From NCBI GenBank assembly GCA_027494055.1, contig JAOSJO010000024.1, positions 248,001 to 312,000 on the forward strand: 64,000 bases of DNA. Reading direction: 5' to 3'. A program made the translations under genes and the position numbers. The notes under the pieces were generated by a model. That model worked only from the letters and a program-made list of their open reading frames with translations. It was not told where the DNA came from and ran no database searches. Positions 36,165 through 44,282 of this stretch are shown piece after piece. Origin of the DNA: Anaerolineae bacterium. Lineage in GTDB: Bacteria; Chloroflexota; Anaerolineae; Aggregatilineales; JAFGMM01. The first letter of the stretch is position 1; each line of letters starts with the position of its first letter.

Positions 36165-36803
36165 ATGAGCATATATCTGGACTCGGCGGACCCTGAAGAA
36201 GCACGACAGGTGCAGGAACTTGGCTTTGTTGCCGGGGTGACGACCAACCCGGGCTTGATTGCGCGAACCGGGCGGCCCGCGTTCCAGGTGCTGGCCGATC
36301 TGGTGGAGATCGTGGAAGGCAACGTGTTCTTCCAGCTTACGGGCAAGACCGTAGCGGAGCGCATGGACCAGGCCTGGGAGGCGTACAACATCCGCCCGGA
36401 CCGGGTGGTGCTCAAGGTGCCCACAACCCTCGACAACCTGGCGCTGGTCGCGGAGCTTGCGCCAGACATCGAATGCGCAATGACGGCCATCTTCAGCGCG
36501 GCGCAGGCCTACCTGGCGGCCCAGGCGGGCGCGCGCTACGTGATCCCTTACGTCAGCCGGACGACGCGCCTCCTGGGCGATGGTCCGGGCCTGGTGAAAG
36601 CCATGCGCGAGGCGCTGGCGGGGACGGAAGTCGAGATTCTGGCCGCGAGCATCAAATCGCCGGAGGAGGCCGTCGAGGCGCTGCGCGCCGGCGCGCACCA
36701 CCTGACGCTGCCGCTGGACGTTATCCGCGCGATGGGCGAGCACACCCTTTCGCACCAGGCGATTGCGGAGTTCTCGCAGCCGCTGAACCCGGATCAGGGT
36801 TAG
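36165..36803 (+). CDS. Fructose-6-phosphate aldolase / transaldolase-like protein
   Basis: 212 aa, a compact single-domain (beta/alpha)8 protein. MSIYLDSADPEEARQV, GVTTNPGLIA, VVLKVPTT (Schiff-base Lys) and IPYVSRTTRL are the MipB/TalC-type motifs. Length fits F6P aldolase or small transaldolases. ATG one base after the kinase stop, which points to a translationally coupled sugar-phosphate operon. Whether it acts as aldolase or transaldolase cannot be decided from sequence alone. Confidence 0.88.
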   Translation: MSIYLDSADPEEARQVQELGFVAGVTTNPGLIARTGRPAFQVLADLVEIVEGNVFFQLTGKTVAERMDQAWEAYNIRPDRVVLKVPTTLDNLALVAELAPDIECAMTAIFSAAQAYLAAQAGARYVIPYVSRTTRLLGDGPGLVKAMREALAGTEVEILAASIKSPEEAVEALRAGAHHLTLPLDVIRAMGEHTLSHQAIAEFSQPLNPDQG

Positions 36804-36805
36804 CG

Positions 36806-37972
36806 ATGCGCAACGAACTCAAACGGCTGACGGCCCAAAGCGATGTGGCGGCCTTGATGGCGAGTCTGGAGGCCGAAGATGTGTTGGCGCAGGCGATCCG
36901 CGTCCAACAGATACCGGCGCCAACCTTCCACGAGCATGAGCGCGCGAACTACATCCTCAGCCAGCTTGGTGGGCGCGACCTGGCCGATGTCGGGACTGAT
37001 GCGATCTGCAATGTGTACGCGCGGCTGCCAGGGACGAACCCGGGCCGGCCCGCGCTGTTGGTCTCCGCGCACACCGACACGGTGTTTGCGCACGACACTG
37101 ACCTGACGGTCACGGACCAGGATGGCCGCGTGTACGGGCCGGGCATCAGCGACAACAGCCTGGGCGTGGCGGCGATGCTGGCGCTGCTGGCGGCCATGGA
37201 GCGCGCCCGCTACCAGCCCCCCTGCGACGTGTGGTTTGTCGCCAACTCGCGCGAGGAAGGCCTCGGCGACCTCGGCGGGATGCGCGCCGTGCTGGAGCGC
37301 CTCCAGGGCCGGCTTGGCGCGGCGCTCGTAATCGAAGGGTTGGGCCTCGGCAGAGTGTGCTATGGTGGGGTCGCCGTGCGCCGGCTGAAGCTCACGTGCA
37401 GAGGGCCGGGCGGCCATAGCTGGATGCAGGACCGCCCACCCAGCGCCATCCACGAGTTGATGCGCCTCGGCGCGCGGCTTGCCGACCTGACGCCGCCGGA
37501 GCCGCCGCGCACGACGTTCAATATCGGCCTCATCGAGGGCGGCACGTCGATCAACACCATCGCGGCAGAGGCGTCGCTTTACCTTGACCTGCGTTCCGAG
37601 AGCCAGGAGGCGCTGGCGACGCTGGAGCGTGAGGTGCGCGCGCTGGTCGAAGCGGCGCACGTCGATGGCGCGACGTTCGAGGTGACGCTTGTGGGCGAGC
37701 GGCCTGGGGGCCAACTGCCCATCGATCACTGGCTGGTGCGGGGCGCGGGCCTTGTGCTTGAGATGGTCGGAGTCGCGCCGAACTACAACATGGCGAGCAC
37801 TGACGCCAACGCCGTCCTTGCGGCGGACGTACCGGGGGTGACGCTGGGCATCACGCACGGCGGCAACGCCCATCGCCTGGACGAGTACCTGGAGGTCGCG
37901 CCCATCGCGCGGGGCATGAGGCAGCTCGTGTTGATTGCGCTGTTTGCCTTGCAGCGCCTGGCGGTTATCTAG
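36806..37972 (+). CDS. M20-family metallopeptidase
   Basis: 388 aa. Metal-site motifs: VSAHTDTVFA (His and Asp), GPGISDNSLG (bridging Asp), NSREEGLGDLGG (catalytic Glu-Glu) and the late THGGNAH (His). A dimerisation lid segment starts around RGPGGHSWMQDRPPS. Similar to PepT/CPG2/DapE-like enzymes, substrate open. Start 2 bases after the aldolase stop. The operon ends here at a strong hairpin. Confidence 0.85.
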   Translation: MRNELKRLTAQSDVAALMASLEAEDVLAQAIRVQQIPAPTFHEHERANYILSQLGGRDLADVGTDAICNVYARLPGTNPGRPALLVSAHTDTVFAHDTDLTVTDQDGRVYGPGISDNSLGVAAMLALLAAMERARYQPPCDVWFVANSREEGLGDLGGMRAVLERLQGRLGAALVIEGLGLGRVCYGGVAVRRLKLTCRGPGGHSWMQDRPPSAIHELMRLGARLADLTPPEPPRTTFNIGLIEGGTSINTIAAEASLYLDLRSESQEALATLEREVRALVEAAHVDGATFEVTLVGERPGGQLPIDHWLVRGAGLVLEMVGVAPNYNMASTDANAVLAADVPGVTLGITHGGNAHRLDEYLEVAPIARGMRQLVLIALFALQRLAVI

Positions 37973-38003
37973 GTTACGCTGGCCGGGTCCCCAAAGCACG
38001 GAT

Positions 38004-38031
38004 ACGGCGCCAGATTCGGACGTGGCGCCGT
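38004..38031 (+). terminator. Hairpin terminator of the PfkB-aldolase-M20 operon
   Basis: ACGGCGCCA (38004-38012) pairs perfectly with TGGCGCCGT (38023-38031). A short TTCG follows rather than a T run. Confidence 0.55.
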
Positions 38032-38040
38032 TCGCCGCGC

Positions 38041-38070
38041 TTGTCATCTCGCGTTGGGAGCATCTATAAT
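38041..38070 (+). promoter_or_regulatory. Sigma-70 promoter of the receiver-GAF gene
   Basis: TTGTCA (38041-38046), 18-base spacer, TATAAT (38065-38070). The ATG at 38112 follows with a CAAGGGGGT ribosome site. Confidence 0.65.
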
Positions 38071-38111
38071 GAACCCGCTCTGGAAGCAACCCGGCACCGC
38101 AAGGGGGTAGC

Positions 38112-38969
38112 ATGGCGCGTCTATCGGTTCTGGTGGCAGTGCAGCGCGATCAAGTCGAGCGCTACCGCGCGCACCTTCCCAAAGAGGAGGGCATAGAGGT
38201 CACGACCGTCACCTCGGAGGAGAAAGTGCGCGACATCCTCGCCGCGCCGGAATATGCGTTCGACGTGATTGTGATCGAAGCATCGCTGTGCAACGTGCCC
38301 GAACTGCTCCGCGACGTGCAGCGCGACAACCCTGCCCTGCTAGCCATCCTCGTGGACGAGGGGGCTGATTTCGCCCTGCCGGGCCGGGCGCACGACATCT
38401 CGACCGATCCTTTCCACAACGACGACCTCCTGAAGCGGATCAAGCGCCTCGCTGAGGAGCGCCGGCTTGAGACGCTGCGCGCCGATGAACTGGCCCCGGT
38501 GCGATCCTTTGCGCGACATATCCGGAAGGCATCCGGCGGTGTGAGCAAGCCGGAGGCGGCGGTGATCGCCATCAGCGACCTGGGTTACGATTACGCCGGC
38601 TACTATGCCGTCGATTGGTCGGTTGACCCGCCGCGCCTGACGGTCGTCGCGCAGCGCGGCCCGGCGCGCGTCCTCCACGCGACCCCGGCGCAGCAGCCGC
38701 TCGACGGGTTGCTGGGCTGGGTCGTGACCAACGGCGTCGCGCGGATTGTCGGCCCGAATGACGCGTCAGGCCACACGCTCGTCACCGACGGCGTGTTCGG
38801 CTCGGCGGTCGCCGTGCCGGTGGGGGTCAACCTGCGGTTTGGGGTGATACTCGCGTGCCGGGACGGCGCAGACGCGATCAGCGGCGAGGACGCGATGATG
38901 CTGGAACTGGTTGCGGCGCAGTTGGCGGCGGCGCTCGCCGCCGAGGCGCGCGAGAGCCAGAAGAGCTGA
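38112..38969 (+). CDS. Pseudo-receiver plus GAF-like domain signalling protein
   Basis: 285 aa. Residues 1-120 fold like a response-regulator receiver: VLVAVQRDQVERY at the start and FDVIVIEASLCNVPELL where the phospho-acceptor Asp should be; here it is Glu, and no Asp pair follows the first strand. A linker helix and a GAF-like domain follow (residues about 135-275: VIAISDLGYDYAGYYAVDW, LDGLLGWVVTNGVARIV, AVAVPVGVNLRFGVILACR). It probably senses a ligand independently of phosphorylation. No output domain, so it must act through a partner. Confidence 0.65.
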   Translation: MARLSVLVAVQRDQVERYRAHLPKEEGIEVTTVTSEEKVRDILAAPEYAFDVIVIEASLCNVPELLRDVQRDNPALLAILVDEGADFALPGRAHDISTDPFHNDDLLKRIKRLAEERRLETLRADELAPVRSFARHIRKASGGVSKPEAAVIAISDLGYDYAGYYAVDWSVDPPRLTVVAQRGPARVLHATPAQQPLDGLLGWVVTNGVARIVGPNDASGHTLVTDGVFGSAVAVPVGVNLRFGVILACRDGADAISGEDAMMLELVAAQLAAALAAEARESQKS

Positions 38970-38976
38970 GCGGACG

Positions 38977-39739
38977 CTACGCCGGCTCCTGGCCGTCGCG
39001 CCAACCGTCGTTGCCGCGCGCAGCTTCCGCAAACGCCCAGAACAGCCGGTGCATGGCGGCGTCGGCCTCGAAGAGCACTTCCGGGTGCCACTGCACCCCG
39101 ATGATGAACCGCCGGTCGGGGTGCTCCAATCCCTCGATCAACCCATCGGAGGCGCGCGCAGCGACCCGCAACCCGGCCCCCACTTGATTGGCCGCCTGGT
39201 GGTGCAGGCTGTTGACGGGCAGGTGCGTCTTGCCCAGGGCCGCACCCAGCAGCGAGTCCGGCGTCACGCTGACTTCGTGCGCGAGTAAGTCTCGCTGTGT
39301 GGCGTATTCGTGGTCGTGTTCGAGGGGGGGTGGGGAATTCGTCGGGGATGTGGCGGTAGAGCGTCCCGCCCAGCGCCACATTGAGCACCTGTATCCCCCG
39401 GCAGATGGCGAGCAGCGGCTTGTCGTCGCGCGTCGCCCACTGGCTCAGCGCGATCTCGGCGCGGTCGCGCGCCTCATCCTCGCCGTACATCGATGGCACC
39501 GGTTCCGCGCCGTAAGCGCTGGCCGCGACATCCGCCCCGCCGGGGAGTAGCACGCCGTCGAGGCGCGCATAGAGCGCCGCCAGCGCCTCCATGCCGAGCG
39601 TCACCGGGACGATCACCGGCGCGCCGCCGGCTGCCTCAACGGCGCGGACGTAGGCAGTGACCAGCGCCAGTTGCGCGCTCTTGTGTTCGTCGGAATACCG
39701 GTGGTTGCTGGTCAGGCCGATCAGGGGTCGGTCGTGCAT
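38977..39739 (-). CDS. Peptidase C26 / gamma-glutamyl-GABA hydrolase-like amidotransferase (one frameshift)
   Basis: About 254 aa, class I glutamine amidotransferase fold. N-terminal PLIGLTSNH, GVLLPGGADVAASAYG and the nucleophile elbow LLAICRGIQVLN (Cys). After the frame change at GAGGGGGGGTGGGG near 39327 it continues with NSLHHQAANQVGAGL and IIGVQWHPEV (catalytic His and Glu). Closest in plan to PuuD. ATG 39739 is 12 bases after the L19 stop, so read-through from rplS is possible. It converges with the receiver-GAF gene. Confidence 0.85.
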
Positions 39740-39751
39740 GGCTCACCACGC

Positions 39752-40192
39752 TCAGGACGGCGTCAGGTACGAAAAAGAAGGGCGCGGCGTCGACTCCCCG
39801 CACCCTCGGCGTGCGCAATCGTTCAGGGCGCGCCCGCGCCTAGCCCCGGCGGGGATTTCCTTCAGGCGTGCGGCCTTGCCGGTGCGCCCGCGCAGGTAGT
39901 AAAGCCGGCTGCGCCGAATCTTGGCCCGCCGCACGACTTCCACCTTCTCCAGGCGGGGAGACTGCACGAGGAAGGTGCGCTCGACGCCGATGCCGTGAGA
40001 CGCAATGCGGCGCACGGTGAAGTTCCGGTTGTTGTCGCTGTTGCGCACCCGGATCACCGTGCCAGGGAAGACCTGGACGCGCTCCGTGTCGCCTTCGACA
40101 ATGCGGAAGTGGACGCGGACCGTGTCGCCGGGGCGGATTTCGGGAAGGTCCTCGCGCACTGGAGCCTGAAGGCTCTCGATTAGGTTGCTCAT
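39752..40192 (-). CDS. rplS: Ribosomal protein bL19
   Basis: 146 aa as read. [29 protein letters not shown], the VQVFPGTVI strand, [13 protein letters not shown] and [25 protein letters not shown] are the full bL19 core. After KEIPAG the protein continues about 28 residues with poor, Arg/Cys-rich sequence. One extra G in the GCCGGGG run near 39845 would end it at KEIPAGG, so the tail may be an indel artefact. Start at ATG 40192 with GAGGGT; the -10 box is at 40269. Confidence 0.92.
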   Translation of the reverse strand: MSNLIESLQAPVREDLPEIRPGDTVRVHFRIVEGDTERVQVFPGTVIRVRNSDNNRNFTVRRIASHGIGVERTFLVQSPRLEKVEVVRRAKIRRSRLYYLRGRTGKAARLKEIPAGARRGRALNDCARRGCGESTPRPSFSYLTPS

Positions 40193-40268
40193 TTCGGGTA
40201 CCCTCGACGTGTGTTCAGTTTCAGGGTTCATTACAAGGTAAGGCGGCCCGTCAAGGCCGCACCGGGAG

Positions 40269-40277
40269 ATTATAGCA
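40269..40277 (-). promoter_or_regulatory. Extended -10 promoter of rplS
   Basis: Minus strand TGCTATAAT (TG, one base, TATAAT), about 80 bases upstream of the ATG. Confidence 0.6.
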
Positions 40278-40339
40278 CATCCGGCGGCGAGTTTCCACCA
40301 CGAAATTCATCTCTCCGCGATTTCCTGGATCGTTGGCCG

Positions 40340-41377
40340 TCAGGCAGGGCTGCCGTTGCTAAAGGCGCCACAGCTCGACCGCACGATGACCCTGCCTGTG
40401 ACGCTGATTGAGGGCACGTACCGGGCGTTCTTCTTCAGCAGCCGGTCGATCAGCAGATACGCCGCTTTCTGCCCGATCTGGTTGAGCGGGATGGCATACG
40501 AGGTGAGCGGCGGCAGCAGCGCCTCGGCGAGGTACCGGTCGTCGTAACCGGCCAGGGCGATATCCTGCGGCACGCGCAACCCCCGTTGCGCCGCCGCCTG
40601 GAGGCTGCCCGCTGCCATCAGGTCGTTGGAAGCGAAGATTGCGTCGATGTCCGGGTGCCGGTCAAGCAAGAGGGTGGTTGCCTCTCGACCGCTGGAGACC
40701 TCCCAGTCGCAATACTCGACGAGCGACAGGTCGTAAGATAGCTCATAGTCTTCGAGCGCCTTCTTGTAACCTTTGACGCGCTCGACCGCCGAGGTCCACC
40801 GCTCAGGCCCGCTGATGTGCGCGACCTTGCGATACCCCAGGTCGAGCAGGTGGCGCGTGGTCTCGTAGCCGCCCCGGAAGTTGTCCAGCCCGACGCAGTT
40901 CCGCTTCTGGATGCTCTGGCGCAGTTGCGCAAAAACCATCGGGGGATAGCGGTCACTTTCCAGGAGGGAATCGGGATCGCTCCAACTATCGACGAAGACC
41001 AGCCCGTCAACCTCGCGCTGGCGAAGCTGGTCAAGCGCCTCCGCCTCAAGCGCGCTCGATTGCTCGGTATCGGTGATGAGGATGCCGTATCCCCGTTCGT
41101 GCGCGACATCCTGAATGCCGCGCGTAATCCGCAGCGACAGCTCGTCGGTGATGAAGCCGAGGATCACCCCGATGGTCATGGTGCGGTTGGTGCGCAGCGC
41201 GCGCGCGGCAACACTGGGCACGTATCCAAGTTCTTTGGCCGCCTGCAAGACCTTCTGCCGCGTCTCAGGCCGGAAGTTCGCCTCGTTGCCCGTATCGCCC
41301 AGTATCTGCGACACCGCCGTCTGCGAAACGCCGGCCCTTTGCGCCACGTCTGCTTGAGTCACTCGTTTGTACGCCAT
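40340..41377 (-). CDS. LacI-family transcriptional repressor
   Basis: 345 aa. N-terminal helix-turn-helix VTQADVAQRAGVSQTAVSQIL and hinge VPSVAARALRTNRTMTIGVI. The effector domain is the periplasmic-binding-protein type (DGLVFVDSW, VGLDNFRGGYETTRHL, AIFASNDLMAAGSLQAA). Hinge ARALR lets it intercalate at the centre of a palindromic site. The divergent genes form an arabinofuranoside uptake and cleavage operon with matching operators at 41411 and 41569, so this is its local regulator. No indel seen. Confidence 0.95.
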   Translation of the reverse strand: MAYKRVTQADVAQRAGVSQTAVSQILGDTGNEANFRPETRQKVLQAAKELGYVPSVAARALRTNRTMTIGVILGFITDELSLRITRGIQDVAHERGYGILITDTEQSSALEAEALDQLRQREVDGLVFVDSWSDPDSLLESDRYPPMVFAQLRQSIQKRNCVGLDNFRGGYETTRHLLDLGYRKVAHISGPERWTSAVERVKGYKKALEDYELSYDLSLVEYCDWEVSSGREATTLLLDRHPDIDAIFASNDLMAAGSLQAAAQRGLRVPQDIALAGYDDRYLAEALLPPLTSYAIPLNQIGQKAAYLLIDRLLKKNARYVPSISVTGRVIVRSSCGAFSNGSPA

Positions 41378-41410
41378 GCGCGTCCCTTGCTGTATCCATG
41401 CCAGGCGGAA

Positions 41411-41424
41411 TTGTTACGTAGTAT
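41411..41424. promoter_or_regulatory. LacI-type operator, copy 1 (repressor gene side)
   Basis: TTGTTACGTAGTAT, a variant of the palindrome TTGTTACGTAACAA centred on ACGT. It lies downstream of the -10 of the repressor gene, so it would give autoregulation. Confidence 0.65.
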
Positions 41425-41448
41425 CGACTGCGCCGCGAAGCCAACTCC

Positions 41449-41457
41449 AGTATAGCA
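41449..41457 (-). promoter_or_regulatory. Extended -10 promoter of the LacI gene
   Basis: Minus strand TGCTATACT. Predicted start near 41442, with the operator at roughly +18 to +31. Confidence 0.5.
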
Positions 41458-41526
41458 GAAAACCGCGATTTTTGCGCAGATCTGGCCGTCTCCGCCGGGA
41501 CTCTCCGCTGAGCGAGCGCGCACCTC

Positions 41527-41556
41527 TTGACTCCGAACCGTGAATCATGATATAGT
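41527..41556 (+). promoter_or_regulatory. Promoter of the arabinofuranoside operon
   Basis: TTGACT (41527-41532), 18-base spacer, TATAGT (41551-41556). Predicted start near 41563. Confidence 0.7.
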
Positions 41557-41568
41557 CGGGGTGAGCGA

Positions 41569-41582
41569 TTGTTACGTAATAA
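41569..41582. promoter_or_regulatory. LacI-type operator, copy 2 (transporter side)
   Basis: TTGTTACGTAATAA, 12 of 14 positions symmetric. It starts at about +7 of the operon promoter, a classic repressor position. Same motif as at 41411 in the same orientation. Confidence 0.7.
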
Positions 41583-41927
41583 TCAATTCGTCCCGGCCAG
41601 CGTTCGCTAGATTCTTCACTTCCTCATCTCACAACCATCGGCGGGCGGCTTTGGCGTCGAGCGCCACGCCCGGAAAGCGCTTGTGAACTTTTCCGTCCCG
41701 CTCTGTTTCCTGCGCCATCGCGCTGTTAAGGGTGGCACATCGATTGAGACTGTGAACTGCGACCGAGGTAGACCCGCTCGCGCCATTATGAGGATACCCC
41801 TGCCGGCGTACATGCCATCAAGGGGGCGCGTGCGGTTAGAGTGAAAGGAGGCGGAGGGCTGACGAGAGTATTGAGCTTGCGCGGACAGTCCAGACTTCCC
41901 TAGAGCAGTTGTATAAAGGAGTTAGCG
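41583..41927. other. Long 5' leader of the arabinofuranoside operon
   Basis: 345 bases between operator and the GTG of the binding-protein gene. I see no gene, tRNA or recognisable riboswitch. AAAGGAG ends it as the ribosome binding site. Confidence 0.5.
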
Positions 41928-43229
41928 GTGACAGAGAAGAAGCTCTCGCGACGTGACTTTCTCAAGCTAACAGGGTCGGCTGCAGCGGGCGCGGCAGCGG
42001 CGGGGTTGGTGGGCAAGCCAGCGCGCTTTGGCGTCCCCACCCTGATTCAGAACCGAACCGTCAGGATCGCGGTGGGCGGCTGGGCCGAGCAGAACATGAA
42101 GGACCTGCTGGCCGCAACCGACTTCACGGGACAGACGGGCATCGACGTCGAGGTCGTAATCCGGACGGACACCAAAGAAACCGAACTCACCCGTATCGCC
42201 AGCGCGGTCCAGGCGGGCACCAGCCCCTACGACGTGATCGACTTTGAAGACGAGCTGACAACCTCCCTGTCGCAGGCCGGCTACGTGATCGGCCTGGACG
42301 ACATCATCCCGTCAGAGATGTGGGACGACTTCTCCCCGGAGATGGTCGAGTACAGCCAGGTCTGGAGCGCCTACGAGGGCGAGACCTTCCGCATCATCCA
42401 CAACTGGGAGATGCCCTACTGGTGGTACCGGAAGGACTGGTTCGACGAGCGCGGCGTCGATGTGCCGGAGACCTGGGAAGACGTCAAGGCTTTGGGCGAG
42501 GTCTTCACCGATGAGGCCAACGGCGTCTGGGCCACCGAGGATGGGTTGATCAAGGGCGCGTTCCTGAACGTCTACCTGGCGTGGATCACGCTGCAGGCCG
42601 GCGGCAACCCGTTCGATGTCGGCGACGAGTACCGGATGGCGCTCGAATACATCTCCGACCTCATGTACACGAGCAAGGCGCTCAACCCGGCTTCGCTGCA
42701 AAAGGACTACAATCAGCAGAACGGCGACTATGTCGCCGACAAGGTCGCCTTCATGCGGCAGTGGCCTTTCTTCGGCGACGTGGCCCGCAGCGAGGACAAC
42801 GCAGAATGGTTCAGCGAGGACAAAGTGGCCGTCGCAGTGCCGCCGGCCGGGCCGGGTGGCAAGGGTGGCTCCACCTACGCCGCAGCCTGGGGGTTCGGCA
42901 TCATCGCGACTTCCCCCAACCTGGCTGAAGCCAAGGAACTCGTGAGCTTCCTCGCCACCAACGAGGCGGCGGTGGAGGCGATGAAGGCAGGCTTCTGGTT
43001 CCTGAGCGCGCGCAAGTCGGTCCTGGAGGCGGCGCCTCAGGACAACTGGCTGGTCCAGCAGATGAAGATGTACACCGACGAAGGCGTCATCGGCGTGCGC
43101 CCCTTCCATCCACGCTTCGTGGAGGCGCTGACGATTCTCGAAGACACGGCTTCGGCCTATCTCACCGATCAGCTCACCCTCGACGAGTCGATGGATCAGG
43201 CCAGGGAGCAACTGGCGGACCTGGAGTAG
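41928..43229 (+). CDS. ABC sugar transporter substrate-binding protein (Tat signal)
   Basis: 433 aa. Twin-arginine signal SRRDFLKLTGSAAAGAAAAGL, then a family 1 extracellular solute-binding fold (VRIAVGGWAEQNMKDLLAAT, SPYDVIDFEDELTTSLSQAG, PYWWYRKDWFDERGVDVPETW, KVAFMRQWPFFG). PETWEDVKALG is the classic UgpB/MalE-like motif. The GTG start has AAAGGAG before it. First gene of the operon with two permeases and GH127, so the ligand is probably an L-arabinose-containing oligosaccharide. No ATPase gene is present; it must be shared from elsewhere, as is usual for MsmK-type systems. Confidence 0.92.
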   Translation: MTEKKLSRRDFLKLTGSAAAGAAAAGLVGKPARFGVPTLIQNRTVRIAVGGWAEQNMKDLLAATDFTGQTGIDVEVVIRTDTKETELTRIASAVQAGTSPYDVIDFEDELTTSLSQAGYVIGLDDIIPSEMWDDFSPEMVEYSQVWSAYEGETFRIIHNWEMPYWWYRKDWFDERGVDVPETWEDVKALGEVFTDEANGVWATEDGLIKGAFLNVYLAWITLQAGGNPFDVGDEYRMALEYISDLMYTSKALNPASLQKDYNQQNGDYVADKVAFMRQWPFFGDVARSEDNAEWFSEDKVAVAVPPAGPGGKGGSTYAAAWGFGIIATSPNLAEAKELVSFLATNEAAVEAMKAGFWFLSARKSVLEAAPQDNWLVQQMKMYTDEGVIGVRPFHPRFVEALTILEDTASAYLTDQLTLDESMDQAREQLADLE

Positions 43230-43245
43230 AGTGCGAAACCGGCGC

Positions 43246-43289
43246 GCTTCTTTACCTGGGTGGGCGGATACTCGCCCAGGTAAAGAAGC
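43246..43289 (+). promoter_or_regulatory. Intercistronic 15-bp perfect hairpin
   Basis: GCTTCTTTACCTGGG (43246-43260) pairs with CCCAGGTAAAGAAGC (43275-43289). It lies 16 bases after the binding-protein stop and 33 bases before the permease ATG. There is no T tract. It probably stabilises the upstream mRNA segment or attenuates permease expression. Confidence 0.65.
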
Positions 43290-43321
43290 CCCTTGCCGCC
43301 CACCGAGTGCAGAGATGTGAC

Positions 43322-44266
43322 ATGCAGAAGACCTCCGCAAAAGACAAAGCAGCCCCCGCGCAGCGCCAGGTCCGCTGGCTGGCTCCGTCGCGGCTCGCCC
43401 AGCGACGGCTGCTGCTGTTTGTGCTGCTCGTGACCCCCGCGTTTCTGCTGCGGCTCACCACCGCCGCTTACCCCATCACCCAGACGATCTTCCTGAGCTT
43501 CACCAACCTCAGCATCCTGAAGGGGACGAATGACTACGTTGGCCTGCAGAACTACGCGGACATGACCGGCGACTACGGCGTGCAGCAGGCCTTCAGCTTC
43601 ACCATCATCTACGTGCTGTCTTCGGCCATCCTCCAGTTGGTCGTCGGCATGTTGATCGCGCTGCTGCTCAACGGCACCTTCAGGGGAAGGACCTTTGCGC
43701 GCACGATCAACCTGATCCCGTGGGCCATCCCGACGATTGTGGCCGGCTATGCGTTTCGCTGGCTGCTGGATGACCAGTTTGGGCTGATCCCCAATTGGGT
43801 CAACGACCTGACCGGCGAGCGCATGGTCGTGTTCATCACGCCGCTGGGGGCCAGGCTGGCCGTGATCCTGGTGCACGTGTGGAAGGACGCGCCGTTCATG
43901 GCGATTGTGTTCCTGGCCGGGATGCAGGGGGTTCCGCTCGATCTCTACGAAGCCGCCAAAGTGGACGGCGCGAATGCCTGGAGGCGGTTCTGGTCCATTA
44001 CGATCCCGATGATCAAGCCGCTCGTGATCACGATGGCCCTGTTCCGGGTCGTGTGGTCGCTGGCGAGTTTCGACCTCGTGTATGGTCTCACCCAGGGTGG
44101 GCCGGGGGTGGCGACGTCGGTGCTCGCGTTGCAGGTCTTCCGCGAGGGCATCCTCTTCTTCAAGTTCGGGTTCGCCTCGGCGATCAGCGTCGTGCTGCTC
44201 ATCCTGGTCGGCATCATCGGCGTGATCGGGCTGAGGTTGTTCCGCCGGGCTGACGTTACGCTTTGA
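43322..44266 (+). CDS. ABC sugar transporter permease (MalF/UgpA type)
   Basis: 314 aa with six predicted helices. The EAA loop reads EAAKVDGANAWRRFWSITIPMIKP, i.e. EAA-X3-G-X9-IP-X-KP, which docks the ATPase. N-terminal basic tail then LLLFVLLVTPAFLLRL. I start at ATG 43322; an ORF start at 43307 has no ribosome site. Works with the next gene as a heterodimer. Confidence 0.93.
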   Translation: MQKTSAKDKAAPAQRQVRWLAPSRLAQRRLLLFVLLVTPAFLLRLTTAAYPITQTIFLSFTNLSILKGTNDYVGLQNYADMTGDYGVQQAFSFTIIYVLSSAILQLVVGMLIALLLNGTFRGRTFARTINLIPWAIPTIVAGYAFRWLLDDQFGLIPNWVNDLTGERMVVFITPLGARLAVILVHVWKDAPFMAIVFLAGMQGVPLDLYEAAKVDGANAWRRFWSITIPMIKPLVITMALFRVVWSLASFDLVYGLTQGGPGVATSVLALQVFREGILFFKFGFASAISVVLLILVGIIGVIGLRLFRRADVTL

Positions 44267-44282
44267 GGGCGAGGCGCGAATC

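Noticed and set aside
36800..38113. 437-aa ORF on the minus strand
   Set aside because: Antisense of the M20 peptidase gene with its full metal site.
41616..41813. 65-aa minus-strand ORF in the operon leader
   Set aside because: No ribosome site, no motif, and it lies within a transcribed leader of the opposite strand.
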